25,902 bases of DNA from an uncultured Collinsella sp. (GTDB taxonomy: Bacteria > Actinomycetota > Coriobacteriia > Coriobacteriales > Coriobacteriaceae). This document shows positions 1 to 7,561 of this stretch, piece by piece. The notes beneath the pieces are model-generated. The model did no database searches. It had not been told where the DNA came from and saw only the letters and a list, made by a program, of their open reading frames with translations. Each line of letters begins with the position of its first letter. Position 1 is the stretch's first letter. Location of the stretch: positions 1-25,902 of the forward strand of contig CAADSP010000104.1 in NCBI GenBank assembly GCA_900751755.1, in the 5' to 3' direction. Made by a program: the position numbers and the translations under genes.

Positions 1-1022
1 CCCCAGCCGGTCAAGCGAGCGGCGAGGCGGGCATTCTGGCCCTCCTTGCCGATTGCGAGCGAAAGCTGGTCGTCGGGCACGATGACGCCGGCGTAGGCCT
101 TCTCCTCGTCGATGAGGACGCGGGTGACCTTGGCGGGCGACAGGGCGTTGGCGACGTAGACGGCCGGATCGGCATCCCACAGGATGACGTCGACGCGCTC
201 GCCGCGGAGCTCGCCCACGACGGCGCGAACGCGGCTGCCCTTGGGGCCGACGCAGGCGCCCACGGGATCCAGGCGGTCGTCGAGCGAGTGGACGGCGACC
301 TTGGAGCGCTGGCCGGGCTCGCGGGCAATCGACTTAATCTGGACGGTGCCCTCATAGATCTCGGGCACCTCCTGCTCAAACAGACGACGCATGAGCTCGG
401 GGTGGGTGCGGGAGATGACGATCGGCGGACGGCTGTGCTCGCCGCGAACCGGCTGCAGGTTGGAGTTGGGATCGCGGACGTCGATGATCACGGCCTTGAT
501 GTGCTGGTTGTGCAGATAGCGCTCGCCCATCGGACGCTCGTTGCGCTCGTTCTCGTAACGGCGCTGGTCAAAATGCGGCAGCTCGGCCTCGACGCCATCG
601 CGGATCTTGACGATCGTGAAGTCGGGCGTGGACTGCAGCACGGTACCGCTGATGAGGTCACCGATACGACCGGAGAACTCCTCGTAGATCTGCTCGCGGG
701 CGGAGTTACGCACGATGGCGTTGATCTCGGCCTTGGCGTGCTGAGCGGCGATGCGGCTCGTGTTCTTGGGGGTGACGTCGATCTCCTCGAACTCGGTGAA
801 GTTGCCCTCCTCGTCCATGGAATCGTCGATCGGCTCCAGACGGTAAACGTAGATCTTGCCGGTGGTGCGGTCGATGGTCACCTTGGCGCCCCACTCAAGA
901 TGCAAGATCTCGGCATAGCTCTTGGCGAGCGACTGCTCCAGGCGGTCGATCAGGTAGAGCTGGTCGATGTGCCTCTCCTGGCAAAGCTCCATCAGGGCGG
1001 ACATCATGTCGGATGCTGCCAT
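1..1022 (-). CDS. nusA: Transcription termination/antitermination factor NusA (3' end outside window)
   Basis: NusA binds RNA polymerase and RNA through S1 and KH domains and modulates pausing, intrinsic termination and antitermination. My translation from the ATG at 1022-1020 begins MAASDMMSALMELCQER and stays open to the left edge (about 340 residues). The N-terminal RNA-polymerase-binding domain covers roughly residues 1-130. The S1 domain follows (GRIGDLISGTVLQ, VKIRDGVEAELP), then KH1 (DPVGACVGPKGSRVRAV) and KH2 (LSLAIGKEGQNARLAAR, a GxxG loop). A purine-rich Shine-Dalgarno (GGAAGGAAAC) lies in the end of rimP, and only 1 nt separates the rimP TAA from this ATG, so the two genes are almost surely co-transcribed and translationally coupled. 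The C-terminal part is beyond the window. Identification is secure. Confidence 0.97.
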   Translation of the reverse strand, partial: MAASDMMSALMELCQERHIDQLYLIDRLEQSLAKSYAEILHLEWGAKVTIDRTTGKIYVYRLEPIDDSMDEEGNFTEFEEIDVTPKNTSRIAAQHAKAEINAIVRNSAREQIYEEFSGRIGDLISGTVLQSTPDFTIVKIRDGVEAELPHFDQRRYENERNERPMGERYLHNQHIKAVIIDVRDPNSNLQPVRGEHSRPPIVISRTHPELMRRLFEQEVPEIYEGTVQIKSIAREPGQRSKVAVHSLDDRLDPVGACVGPKGSRVRAVVGELRGERVDVILWDADPAVYVANALSPAKVTRVLIDEEKAYAGVIVPDDQLSLAIGKEGQNARLAARLTGW

Positions 1023-1023
1023 G

Positions 1024-1518
1024 TTAGTTTCCTTCCTTCGCGGGCTTGAAGTCGTAGGTGGGCTTCAACTTGCACTTTTTAACATCAGAGAAATCGAGGG
1101 TGACGGACTCGCCGTCCTCGAGCTCGAGGGTCACGTTCGTCTCGGTCGCGGCGACAATCTTGCCGGAGTACTTGCGACGGCCCTCGGTGGCGGTGGAGGT
1201 GAGCTCGCAGTCCTCGCCCACAAAGCGGGCAAAGTCGCGCGGACGGCGCAGCGGGCGCGCCATACCCGGGCTCGACACCTCGAGCGTGTAGCTCGAAGAA
1301 ATGGGGTCGAGCTCCTCGATCACGTCGCCAACCCACTTGGTATTGGCCGTGACGTCGTTGAGCGACAGGCTCTGACCCTCGGCACCCTCGATACGCACAC
1401 GCACGCAGGGGGCCTTGGTGGCGCCCACGAGCTCAACGTCGACAATATCGACATCGTGCTGGGGAGCGACGGCCTCGAGCGCGTCGATGATCGCCTGCTC
1501 GGTCTTGGTCTTGACCAT
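1024..1518 (-). CDS. rimP: Ribosome maturation factor RimP
   Basis: RimP assists late maturation of the 30S ribosomal subunit. The 164-aa protein starts MVKTKTEQAIIDALEAVAP and carries the family hallmark YTLEVSSPGMARPLRRP around residues 86-102, followed by the small SH3-like C-terminal barrel (GKIVAATETNVTLELEDGE). The reading frame stays open for another 336 nt upstream, but the start at 1518 is chosen because GGAGG stands 7 nt before it and because the upstream part overlaps a terminator hairpin and a promoter. Length and order (rimP then nusA, 1-nt gap) match the widespread rimP-nusA operon. Its leader carries an attenuator-like hairpin, annotated separately. Confidence 0.96.
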   Translation of the reverse strand: MVKTKTEQAIIDALEAVAPQHDVDIVDVELVGATKAPCVRVRIEGAEGQSLSLNDVTANTKWVGDVIEELDPISSSYTLEVSSPGMARPLRRPRDFARFVGEDCELTSTATEGRRKYSGKIVAATETNVTLELEDGESVTLDFSDVKKCKLKPTYDFKPAKEGN

Positions 1519-1538
1519 TGCGGCACCTCCATCCATAC

Positions 1539-1571
1539 AAAAAAGAAGCGGGGCCGAAACCCCACTTCTTT
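1539..1571 (-). terminator. Intrinsic-terminator-like hairpin in the rimP leader
   Basis: On the minus strand, 1571-1560 pairs with 1553-1542 to give a 12-bp stem with one T-G wobble and a 6-nt loop. It runs directly into six T (1544-1539), about 20 nt before the rimP start codon. It lies between the predicted rimP promoter (1597-1625) and the gene, so it would act as an attenuator and not as the end of an upstream gene. NusA stimulates termination at such hairpins, which suggests feedback on rimP-nusA; that step is inference. Confidence 0.75.
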
Positions 1572-1596
1572 CAATTACAACTTCATTTGCAAGCAA

Positions 1597-1625
1597 ACTA
1601 TACCAATACCTGCGAAAACGTGCAA
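1597..1625 (-). promoter_or_regulatory. Predicted rimP-nusA promoter
   Basis: Minus-strand -35 TTGCAC (1625-1620), 17-bp spacer, -10 TATAGT (1602-1597). The expected start of transcription is near 1590, giving a leader of about 70 nt that contains the hairpin at 1542-1571. An 8-bp perfect inverted repeat (CCTGCGAA at 1609-1616, TTCGCAGG at 1638-1645, 21-bp spacer) brackets the -35 and could be an operator. Confidence 0.6.
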
Positions 1626-1887
1626 GCGTCAAAGAAATTCGCAGGTCAGCGCGCCCACAGCTTCTCCACAAGAATAGGACAATTAGGCGAGGACTCCTGT
1701 GCGGTGCTCCCCAAAAGCCCCAAAACGGGCCATGCGTCCCAGCGCGCCGGCCAAATCGGGCCCTATGGGCATTCCATCCCTGGTCGCGCATCGGCCAGAC
1801 TGCCCGTAAGGGACATTCTGGAACAGATAAGCCGGACGCACGCATTGACCGCACAACCTTCCAGATCCTCTACGGCAAGGAGACACC

Positions 1888-2460
1888 ATGAAACGCCTAG
1901 GCACCCTCTGCGCAACCGCGCTCGTCGTCGCTGCATGCTCGTTCGCTCTGACGGGCTGCAGCAACATCGATAGTAAAACCAGACCATGCGAGCCGGATCT
2001 TGGCAGCACCAAAGCCATCGAGAAAACGACGCCTTCGGAGCGTTTCGACAAAATAGACGAAGATATAGTCGACCCCCAGGGCTTGGGTCCCGGCCCTCAA
2101 GAACAGTTCCCCATCGACCTAGAGGCAGACGAGAACGTCCATGTTACCTGCGTGGGCAAGGACACGGATGGCTACGGCGACGCAGTGTTGATCTTTGCGG
2201 TGACAAACAACACCGATGTCGACATGATGTTTGGCGATGTTGATGCTTATGCCTACGTCAACGGTGTCGTCTGCGACGTACGCATGCGCCAGCCCGTCGC
2301 CGCAGGCGAAGAAGCGACCGCGATGCTCACCTTTGTAGGCACCTTCGACGACCCGAACTTTGACGTGAACAACGACCTCAACGACATCTACCTCAATATC
2401 TGGATGTTCGAGGAGCAGACGGGCAATGTCTACTTTAGGGACCTGGTACACATTCCGTAG
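1888..2460 (+). CDS. Putative lipoprotein, exported and membrane-anchored
   Basis: 190 aa. The N-terminus has a type II signal peptide: basic MKR, a hydrophobic stretch, and the lipobox LTGC with the lipidated cysteine at residue 24. The mature protein starts with an acidic, proline-rich linker (to about residue 75), then an all-beta-looking domain (VHVTCVGKDTDGYGDAVLIFAVTN, MLTFVGTFDD). Such folds often occur as small ligand- or surface-binding modules, but I do not recognise a family and assign no function. AAGGAG stands 6 nt before the ATG at 1888. It is a single-gene unit, divergent from rimP and convergent with leuS, ending at a bidirectional terminator. No clear promoter was found in 1650-1887. 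Confidence 0.85.
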   Translation: MKRLGTLCATALVVAACSFALTGCSNIDSKTRPCEPDLGSTKAIEKTTPSERFDKIDEDIVDPQGLGPGPQEQFPIDLEADENVHVTCVGKDTDGYGDAVLIFAVTNNTDVDMMFGDVDAYAYVNGVVCDVRMRQPVAAGEEATAMLTFVGTFDDPNFDVNNDLNDIYLNIWMFEEQTGNVYFRDLVHIP

Positions 2461-2503
2461 AGGGTGGCGCTAAGCGCCAGCCAAACGGGGCACACAGTGC
2501 AAA

Positions 2504-2540
2504 ACGAGGGACGACCCAACCGGATCGCCCCTCGTCTTTT
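2504..2540. terminator. Bidirectional terminator between the lipoprotein gene and leuS
   Basis: ACGAGGGACGA (2504-2514) pairs with TCGCCCCTCGT (2525-2535) around a 10-nt loop. The plus strand continues CTTTT, and the minus strand reads TTTT after the stem. The one imperfect pair is a G-T wobble on the minus strand (leuS side) and an A-C mismatch on the plus strand. It sits between two convergent genes, as expected for a shared terminator. Confidence 0.75.
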
Positions 2541-2564
2541 CTGCGTCAGTTATGCTCGCAGTGC

Positions 2565-5141
2565 TTACTTGACCACCAGGTTGACCAGCTTGCCGGGCAC
2601 GCAGATGGCCTTGACGACCGTCTTGCCCTCGAGCCACTTGGCAACGGCCTCCTCGGCGGCAGCTTGCATCTCCTCGTTGGAGGCATCGCGGGCAACGTCG
2701 ATGCGGCCGCGAACCTTACCGAGCACCTGAACGACGATCTGCACCGTGTCCTCGATGGACTCGGCCAGGTCAAACTCGGGCCAGGCGGCGGTATAGGCGT
2801 TACCCTCGCATCCGAGCGCCTCGTGCCACAGCTCGTCGGCCCAGAACGGGCAGATGGGCGCCAGGACGCTCACGATGTCCTTGGCCACGCCGTAGCACAG
2901 GGCCTTGTCGCGGTCAGCGCCCTCGGTGGCGTTGAGGTAGGCGCTTGCCGCGTTGACGAGCTCCATGACGGCAGAGATCGCGGTGTTGAACTGGCCGCGA
3001 TCGAAGTCCTCGGTGCACTTGGCGATGGTGCGGTGACGCTCGCGATAGAGCTTCATCGCGGTCTCGTCGAGCACGGACTTGTCGAAGGCAACGTTGGCGT
3101 CACCCGACTGGACGAGCTGCCACACGATACGCCAGGCGCGCTTGATAAAGCGGTTGGCGCCCTCGACGGCCTTGGGATCCCAGTCGAAGTCCTTCTCGGG
3201 CGGGGCGATAAACAGGATCGCCAGACGCATGGTGTCGGCGCCGTAGGGCTCGATAACCGAGCTCGGGGGCACGACGTTGCCCTTGGACTTGGACATGGTG
3301 TCGCCGTTCTCGTCCTTGACCATGCCCTGGCACAGCAGGTTGGTGAAGGGCTCGTCCACGCTCAGCAGTCCCAGGTCACGCAGCGCCTTGGTAAAGAAGC
3401 GGCTGTAGAGCAGGTGCAAAATGGCGTGCTCGATGCCGCCGATGTAGTTATCGACGGGCATCCAACGGTCGGCTGCCTCGCGGGAGAAGGGCAGCTCGGT
3501 GTTGTGCGGATCGGTATAGCGCAGGTAATACCAGCTGGAGCAGGTGAAGGTGTCCATGGTATCGGTCTCGCGCTTGGCCGGGCGGCCGCAGACCGGGCAG
3601 GTGGTCTCGTAGAAGTCCTTGCACTCGGCGAGGGTCTCGCCGGCGCCCAGGTCCAGGTTCTCGGGCAGCGTCACCGGGAGCTGATCCTCGGGCACGGGCA
3701 CGATGCCGCAGTGCTCGCAGTGGATGGCCGGGATGGGGTTGCCCCAATAGCGCTGGCGGCTGATGAGCCAGTCGCGTAGACGGAACTCGACCTTACGACG
3801 ACCGCAGCCCATGGCCTCGAGGTCGGCCACGATGGCAGCCTCGCCCTCGGAGTGCTTACCACCGCGCATGCCGGTGTACTTGCCGGACTGGACGAGCGTG
3901 CCCTCGGCAGCGTGAGCACAATCCCAGTCGACGGTCTCGGCATGGAAGGTATCGATGGTCTCGCCGCTGGCCTCGACGGCAGCGCGATCGTCATCGTCCA
4001 GGATGATCGGCACGATCGGCAGGTCGTACTTGCGGGCGAACTCAAAGTCGCGCTGGTCACCGCAGGGAACGGCCATGACAGCGCCGGTACCGTAGTCGGC
4101 AACGACGTAGTCGGCAACCCACACGGGGACCTTCTCACCGTTGACGGGGTTCACCACGTAGCGGCCGGTAAAGGCACCGTGCTTCTCGAGGGTGCCCTGG
4201 GCACGCTCGACGGCGGAGATATGCTTGGAGTCCTCGACGATCTTGGTCACGGCCTCCTCGTACTCCGTGCCCTCGACGAGCTCGTGCAGACGAGCGTACT
4301 CGGGGGCCAGAACAAAGAAGGACACGCCAAACAGGGTGTCAGCACGCGTGGTGAAGACGGTGATCTTGCCCTCGTCGCCCTCGATGGGCTCGCCATCCTG
4401 GTCGCACAGGGTAAAGTCGACCTCGGCGCCCTCGGAGCGACCGATCCAGTTGGCCTGCATCTGCTTGACGCGCTCGGGCCAGCCGGGGAGCTTCTCCAGG
4501 TCGTCGAGCAGCTCCTGGGAGTACTCGGTGATCTTGAAATACCACTGCTCAAGGTCGCGCTTCTCGGGCTCGGTGCCGCAGCGCCAGCACTTGCCCTCAG
4601 TGACCTGCTCGTTGGCCAGAACGGTCTTGCAGGTGGGGCACCAGTTGACCGGATTCTTCTTGCGGTAGACCAGGCCCTTTTCCCACATCTTCTCAAAGAT
4701 CCACTGGCCCCAGCGGTAGTAGTCGGGGCTGCAGGTCTTGACCATGCGATCCAGATCGTAGGAGAAGCCCATGCGCTTCATCGTGGCGAGCGCCTGGTCC
4801 ATATTCTTATACGTCCAGGCGGCAGCCTGCGTGTTGTGCTTGATGGCGGCGTTCTCGGCGGGCAGGCCAAAGGCGTCAAAGCCGATGGGGTGCAGCACGT
4901 CGTAGCCGCGCATGCGGGCCTGACGGGCCATGGCATCGCCGATGGTATAGTTGCGCGCGTGGCCCATGTGCAGGTCGCCCGACGGATACGGGAACATCTC
5001 GAGCACATACTTCTTGGGCTTGCTGTCGTCGGTGTCGACAGCAAAGAGGTTGGAGTCCTCCCAGGCCTTCATCCACTTGGACTCAATGGCCTGCGCGTCG
5101 TAGGCAGGGATCTCGTCCTTATGATCTGTGCAATCGCACAT
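2565..5141 (-). CDS. leuS: Leucyl-tRNA synthetase
   Basis: Charges tRNA-Leu with leucine in the cytoplasm (class I synthetase). 858 aa, the usual bacterial length. The HIGH motif appears as HMGH at residues 58-61 within FPYPSGDLHMGHARNYTIGD; KMSKS appears as TMSKSKGN with the first methionine at residue 616. A zinc-binding knuckle (CPTCKTVLANEQVTEGKCWRCG) follows the first half of the Rossmann core. The CP1 editing domain, including TRADTLFGVSFFVLAPEY, precedes a second cysteine cluster (CEHCG, CPVCG). The anticodon-binding and C-terminal domains close the protein. The ATG at 5141 has GGAG 5 nt upstream. The upstream DNA is a long imperfect palindrome (5165-5283) that could shape the leader; no T-box core motif was seen there. 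Confidence 0.98.
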   Translation of the reverse strand: MCDCTDHKDEIPAYDAQAIESKWMKAWEDSNLFAVDTDDSKPKKYVLEMFPYPSGDLHMGHARNYTIGDAMARQARMRGYDVLHPIGFDAFGLPAENAAIKHNTQAAAWTYKNMDQALATMKRMGFSYDLDRMVKTCSPDYYRWGQWIFEKMWEKGLVYRKKNPVNWCPTCKTVLANEQVTEGKCWRCGTEPEKRDLEQWYFKITEYSQELLDDLEKLPGWPERVKQMQANWIGRSEGAEVDFTLCDQDGEPIEGDEGKITVFTTRADTLFGVSFFVLAPEYARLHELVEGTEYEEAVTKIVEDSKHISAVERAQGTLEKHGAFTGRYVVNPVNGEKVPVWVADYVVADYGTGAVMAVPCGDQRDFEFARKYDLPIVPIILDDDDRAAVEASGETIDTFHAETVDWDCAHAAEGTLVQSGKYTGMRGGKHSEGEAAIVADLEAMGCGRRKVEFRLRDWLISRQRYWGNPIPAIHCEHCGIVPVPEDQLPVTLPENLDLGAGETLAECKDFYETTCPVCGRPAKRETDTMDTFTCSSWYYLRYTDPHNTELPFSREAADRWMPVDNYIGGIEHAILHLLYSRFFTKALRDLGLLSVDEPFTNLLCQGMVKDENGDTMSKSKGNVVPPSSVIEPYGADTMRLAILFIAPPEKDFDWDPKAVEGANRFIKRAWRIVWQLVQSGDANVAFDKSVLDETAMKLYRERHRTIAKCTEDFDRGQFNTAISAVMELVNAASAYLNATEGADRDKALCYGVAKDIVSVLAPICPFWADELWHEALGCEGNAYTAAWPEFDLAESIEDTVQIVVQVLGKVRGRIDVARDASNEEMQAAAEEAVAKWLEGKTVVKAICVPGKLVNLVVK

Positions 5142-5164
5142 ATCAGCTCCTTTAATCTTAGCTG

Positions 5165-5283
5165 GGGTCGGGCGGCTTGGCTTTATTCGCTACTGCGAAC
5201 AGTCCTGCGCAAGACGAAGAGCACATTAAGTGCTCTTCTTTGCGTGCGGAACTTGTAGCGAACAAAGCCAAGCCGACCGACCC
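5165..5283 (-). repeat. Long imperfect palindrome in the leuS upstream region
   Basis: The outer arms (about 5165-5193 and 5255-5283) match over 29 bp with two differences. The inner perfect stem is GAAGAGCAC (5216-5224) / GTGCTCTTC (5230-5238), with a less matched middle. One outer difference is a G-T wobble on the minus strand, so an RNA read towards leuS folds slightly better than the opposite strand. The element ends 24 bp from the leuS ATG. It may be a leader structure or a REP/MITE-like repeat. Confidence 0.7.
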
Positions 5284-5317
5284 TAAGGTTAACTTGACTG
5301 ATGATAGCAAATACGAC

Positions 5318-5352
5318 AAGCGAGATGCCTGCGACTTGCAGGCATCTCGCTT
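5318..5352. terminator. Perfect 15-bp hairpin between guaB and leuS
   Basis: A stem of AAGCGAGATGCCTGC (5318-5332) with its perfect complement (5338-5352) around the loop GACTT. The plus strand continues with a short T tract (TTTATCT); the minus-strand tract is poorer (TTGTCGTATTTG). The only gene transcribed towards it is guaB on the minus strand, so it probably ends the guaB transcript, but the strand cannot be settled from sequence. Confidence 0.6.
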
Positions 5353-5408
5353 TATCTAAATAACGTGGTTGTGAATCAACCGCTAATTGTTACCCGCCCA
5401 AATATGGT

Positions 5409-5510
5409 CGGGTTTTCCAAGTGCCGCAGATTGCCGTGAAAGAGGAGCGACGCGTACTTTGGTACGCGAGCGACGGTTTGAACGGCAAGGTGCGGTGCTT
5501 GGGAAAGCCG
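5409..5510. repeat. About 100-bp imperfect inverted repeat abutting the guaB stop
   Basis: The left arm (5409-5440) and right arm (5478-5510) match over about 30 bp with a handful of differences, and a separate perfect hairpin CGCGTAC-TTTG-GTACGCG (5451-5468) sits in the centre. Three arm differences are G-T wobbles on the plus strand. The element starts one base past the guaB TAA (5514-5512). It resembles a REP/BIME-type or small mobile palindromic element; a transcript-stabilising 3' structure for guaB is the alternative. Confidence 0.65.
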
Positions 5511-5511
5511 C

Positions 5512-7023
5512 TTATCGATAGGAAACGCTCTGCTGAGAATCCTTCACGACAACGTCGTGGGCGCCGCCTTCGACGATGGAGGTGGAACTTACCAGGGTCA
5601 GGCGTGCCTTTTCCTGGAGCTCGGGGATCGAGAGGGCGCCGCAGTTGCACATCGTGGACTTGACCTTGTAGAGCGTGCCGCCCACGCCGTCCTTGAGGGA
5701 GCCGGCGTAGGGAACGTAGGAGTCGACGCCCTCGACGAAGCTGAGCTTCGCAGCACCGCCCAGGTCGTAACGCTGCCAGTTGCGGGCACGCGCAGAACCC
5801 TCGCCCCAGTACTCCTTCATGTACTGACCGTTCACATTGACGCGCTCGGTCGGGCTCTCGTCGAAGCGGGCAAAGTAACGGCCCAGCATCATAAAGTCGG
5901 CGCCCATGGCAAGGGCGAGCGTCATGTGGTAGTCGTAGACGATAGCGCCGTCGGAGCACACGGGCACGTAGACGCCGGTCTCCTCGTAGTACTCGTCGCG
6001 AGCGCGGCAGACGTCGATCAGCGCGGTGGCCTGGCCACGGCCGATACCCTTGGTCTCACGGGTGATGCAGATGGAACCGCCGCCGATACCGACCTTGATA
6101 AAGTCGGCGCCGCAGTCCGCCAAAAAGCGGAAGCCCTCGGCGTCGACGACGTTACCGGCACCGACCTTGACGTCCTCGCCATAGTTGGCGCGGATCCACT
6201 CGATGGTGCGCTTCTGCCACTCGCTGAAGCCCTCAGAAGAGTCGATGCACAGGACATCGGCGCCGGCCTCGATGAGCAGCGGCACGCGCTCGGCATAGTC
6301 GCGGGTGTTGATACCGGCGCCGACCATGTAGCGCTTGTCGCCGTCGAGCAGCTCGTTGGGGTTGGTCTTGTGGCTGTCGTAGTCCTTGCGGAAGACGATG
6401 CCCATGAGATGATCGTTGTCGTCGACGATGGGCAGGGCGTTGAGCTTGTTGTCCCAGATGACGTCGTTGGCAACCTTGAGGCTGATGTTCTTGTCGCCCA
6501 CGATAAGCTGCTCACGCGGGGTCATGAACTCGGAGACCTTCGTCTGGTGGTCATCGCGGCTGGGGCGATAGTCACGGCTGGTGACGATGCCCAGGAGCTT
6601 GCCCTTGGGAGTGCCGTCGTCGGTGACCGGCATGGTGGAGTGACCGGTCTTCTCCTTGAGCTCGATGACCTGCTCCATGGTCATGTCGGGGGTCAGCGTG
6701 GAATCGGACTGAACGAAGCCGGCCTTGTGATCCTTGACGGCCTTGACCATAGCGGCCTCGGACTCGGCGCTCTGGGAACCGTAAATGAAGGACAGGCCAC
6801 CCTCGGTAGCGAGCGCGACACCCATGTCGACGCCCGAGACGGACTGCATGATGGCGGAAACCATGGGGATGTTCAGGGTGATTGCCGGCTTCTCACCGCG
6901 CTTAAAGCGGGTCAGCGGCGTCTTAAGAGAGACGTTGTTGGGGATGCACTGCGAGGACGAGTAACCAGGGACCAGCAGATACTCCGAAAACGTGTGGGAC
7001 TCACCGGGAAAGAACGTAGCCAT
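5512..7023 (-). CDS. guaB: Inosine-5'-monophosphate dehydrogenase
   Basis: Oxidises IMP to XMP with NAD+, the committed step of GMP synthesis. 503 aa, a normal length. The (beta/alpha)8 barrel is interrupted after about residue 100 by two CBS domains (MEQVIELKEKTGHSTMPV, LKVANDVIWDNKLNALPIV). The catalytic cysteine is C319 in VGIGGGSICITRETKG, where the common form is GPGSICTTR. The dinucleotide/IMP loops include GAGNVVDAEGF and a late DGAIVYDYHM segment in place of the usual ADGG(I/V)RYSGD. These differences suggest a divergent IMPDH subgroup, but the catalytic loop is intact. AAGGAG stands 5 nt before the ATG. It is a single gene with its own promoter (7103-7131), divergent from a small regulator. 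Confidence 0.93.
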   Translation of the reverse strand: MATFFPGESHTFSEYLLVPGYSSSQCIPNNVSLKTPLTRFKRGEKPAITLNIPMVSAIMQSVSGVDMGVALATEGGLSFIYGSQSAESEAAMVKAVKDHKAGFVQSDSTLTPDMTMEQVIELKEKTGHSTMPVTDDGTPKGKLLGIVTSRDYRPSRDDHQTKVSEFMTPREQLIVGDKNISLKVANDVIWDNKLNALPIVDDNDHLMGIVFRKDYDSHKTNPNELLDGDKRYMVGAGINTRDYAERVPLLIEAGADVLCIDSSEGFSEWQKRTIEWIRANYGEDVKVGAGNVVDAEGFRFLADCGADFIKVGIGGGSICITRETKGIGRGQATALIDVCRARDEYYEETGVYVPVCSDGAIVYDYHMTLALAMGADFMMLGRYFARFDESPTERVNVNGQYMKEYWGEGSARARNWQRYDLGGAAKLSFVEGVDSYVPYAGSLKDGVGGTLYKVKSTMCNCGALSIPELQEKARLTLVSSTSIVEGGAHDVVVKDSQQSVSYR

Positions 7024-7073
7024 GTTTCTCCTTTTTCCATGCGACCGGTCGGCTGCAGGCCTCGTAGGACCCA

Positions 7074-7101
7074 GCCCAACCTTGGGCGCCCAATACTGGG
7101 C
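7074..7101. promoter_or_regulatory. Two abutting 14-bp palindromes at the guaB transcription start
   Basis: GCCCAACCTTGGGC (7074-7087) is a perfect palindrome, directly followed by GCCCAATACTGGGC (7088-7101), which is palindromic except near the centre. They lie just downstream of the predicted guaB -10 and share the half-site GCCCA/TGGGC. This is a good candidate for a repressor operator, or for two tandem RNA stem-loops in the guaB leader. Confidence 0.55.
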
Positions 7102-7102
7102 A

Positions 7103-7131
7103 AGTATCTTAACGCACTTTGACTGCTACAA
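7103..7131 (-). promoter_or_regulatory. Predicted guaB promoter
   Basis: Minus-strand -35 TTGTAG (7131-7126), 17-bp spacer, -10 GATACT (7108-7103). Its -35 overlaps the plus-strand extended -10 at 7124-7132, so the two divergent promoters probably exclude each other. Confidence 0.5.
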
Positions 7132-7132
7132 T
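7124..7132 (+). promoter_or_regulatory. Predicted extended -10 for the ModE-like regulator gene
   Basis: TGCTACAAT on the plus strand is an extended -10 (TGn-TACAAT). No convincing -35 was seen. A start near 7139 would give a leader of about 78 nt to the ATG at 7217. Confidence 0.45.
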
Positions 7133-7216
7133 GCATGATTTAAGAAGAGCACACGAGGGTTTGACGCAGGCTTTGCGTTTGCCCAGCAAACACTTTAGCG
7201 GGGAGACGCGGAGCGT

Positions 7217-7561
7217 ATGAAGTACAAGACGACGGCAAAGTTGGTCATTCAAGCGTGCGACAAAGATCTGCCGGGCGTGTTTGGTCATGGCTGCGTCTTG
7301 CTGCTGCAGGGTATTGCCCGCGAGCACTCGCTCAACCGCGCCGCTAAGAGCATGGGCATGGCGTATTCCAAGGCCTGGCGCATTGTGAACGAGGCCGAAG
7401 GGCAGCTGGGATGCAAGCTCATCGAGCGCGACGGCGCCCGCGGATCCACCCTCACCCCCGCCGGCGAGCGAGCCATCGAAGTCTACGAGACGTTGCAGGG
7501 CGAGATCAACAACGTCATCGCCACCAAAGCCAACGACCTCATCGCCAGCATCAAAAAGTAG
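7217..7561 (+). CDS. ModE/LysR-type winged-helix DNA-binding protein, without effector domain
   Basis: 114 aa. The core LNRAAKSMGMAYSKAWRIVN (about residues 39-58) is the helix-turn-helix of the ModE N-terminal/LysR family, and LIERDGARGSTLTPAGERAI is the wing. The protein ends soon after, so it has the DNA-binding domain and a short dimerisation helix only. ModE proteins sense molybdate through C-terminal MOP domains, which are absent here; what this one senses, if anything, is unknown. GGAG precedes the ATG by 4 nt. The gene is divergent from guaB and may regulate the shared promoter region. Its TAG stop (7559-7561) lies inside the left arm of a perfect inverted repeat. Confidence 0.85.
   Translation: MKYKTTAKLVIQACDKDLPGVFGHGCVLLLQGIAREHSLNRAAKSMGMAYSKAWRIVNEAEGQLGCKLIERDGARGSTLTPAGERAIEVYETLQGEINNVIATKANDLIASIKK

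Noticed and set aside
1024..1854. 276-codon version of rimP starting at 1854
   Set aside because: The extra N-terminus crosses the promoter and leader terminator and lacks family similarity; the ATG at 1518 has a strong ribosome-binding site.
3852..5258. Plus-strand 468-codon ORF opposite leuS, and similar long ORFs opposite guaB, sacA and scrA
   Set aside because: They are antisense shadows created by high-GC codon bias; their residues mirror the real genes and have no ribosome-binding sites or motifs.
5142..5400. T-box riboswitch upstream of leuS
   Set aside because: A T-box was considered because leuS is often so regulated, but the conserved antiterminator sequence (AGGGTGGNACCGCG-like) is not present; only the palindrome is seen.
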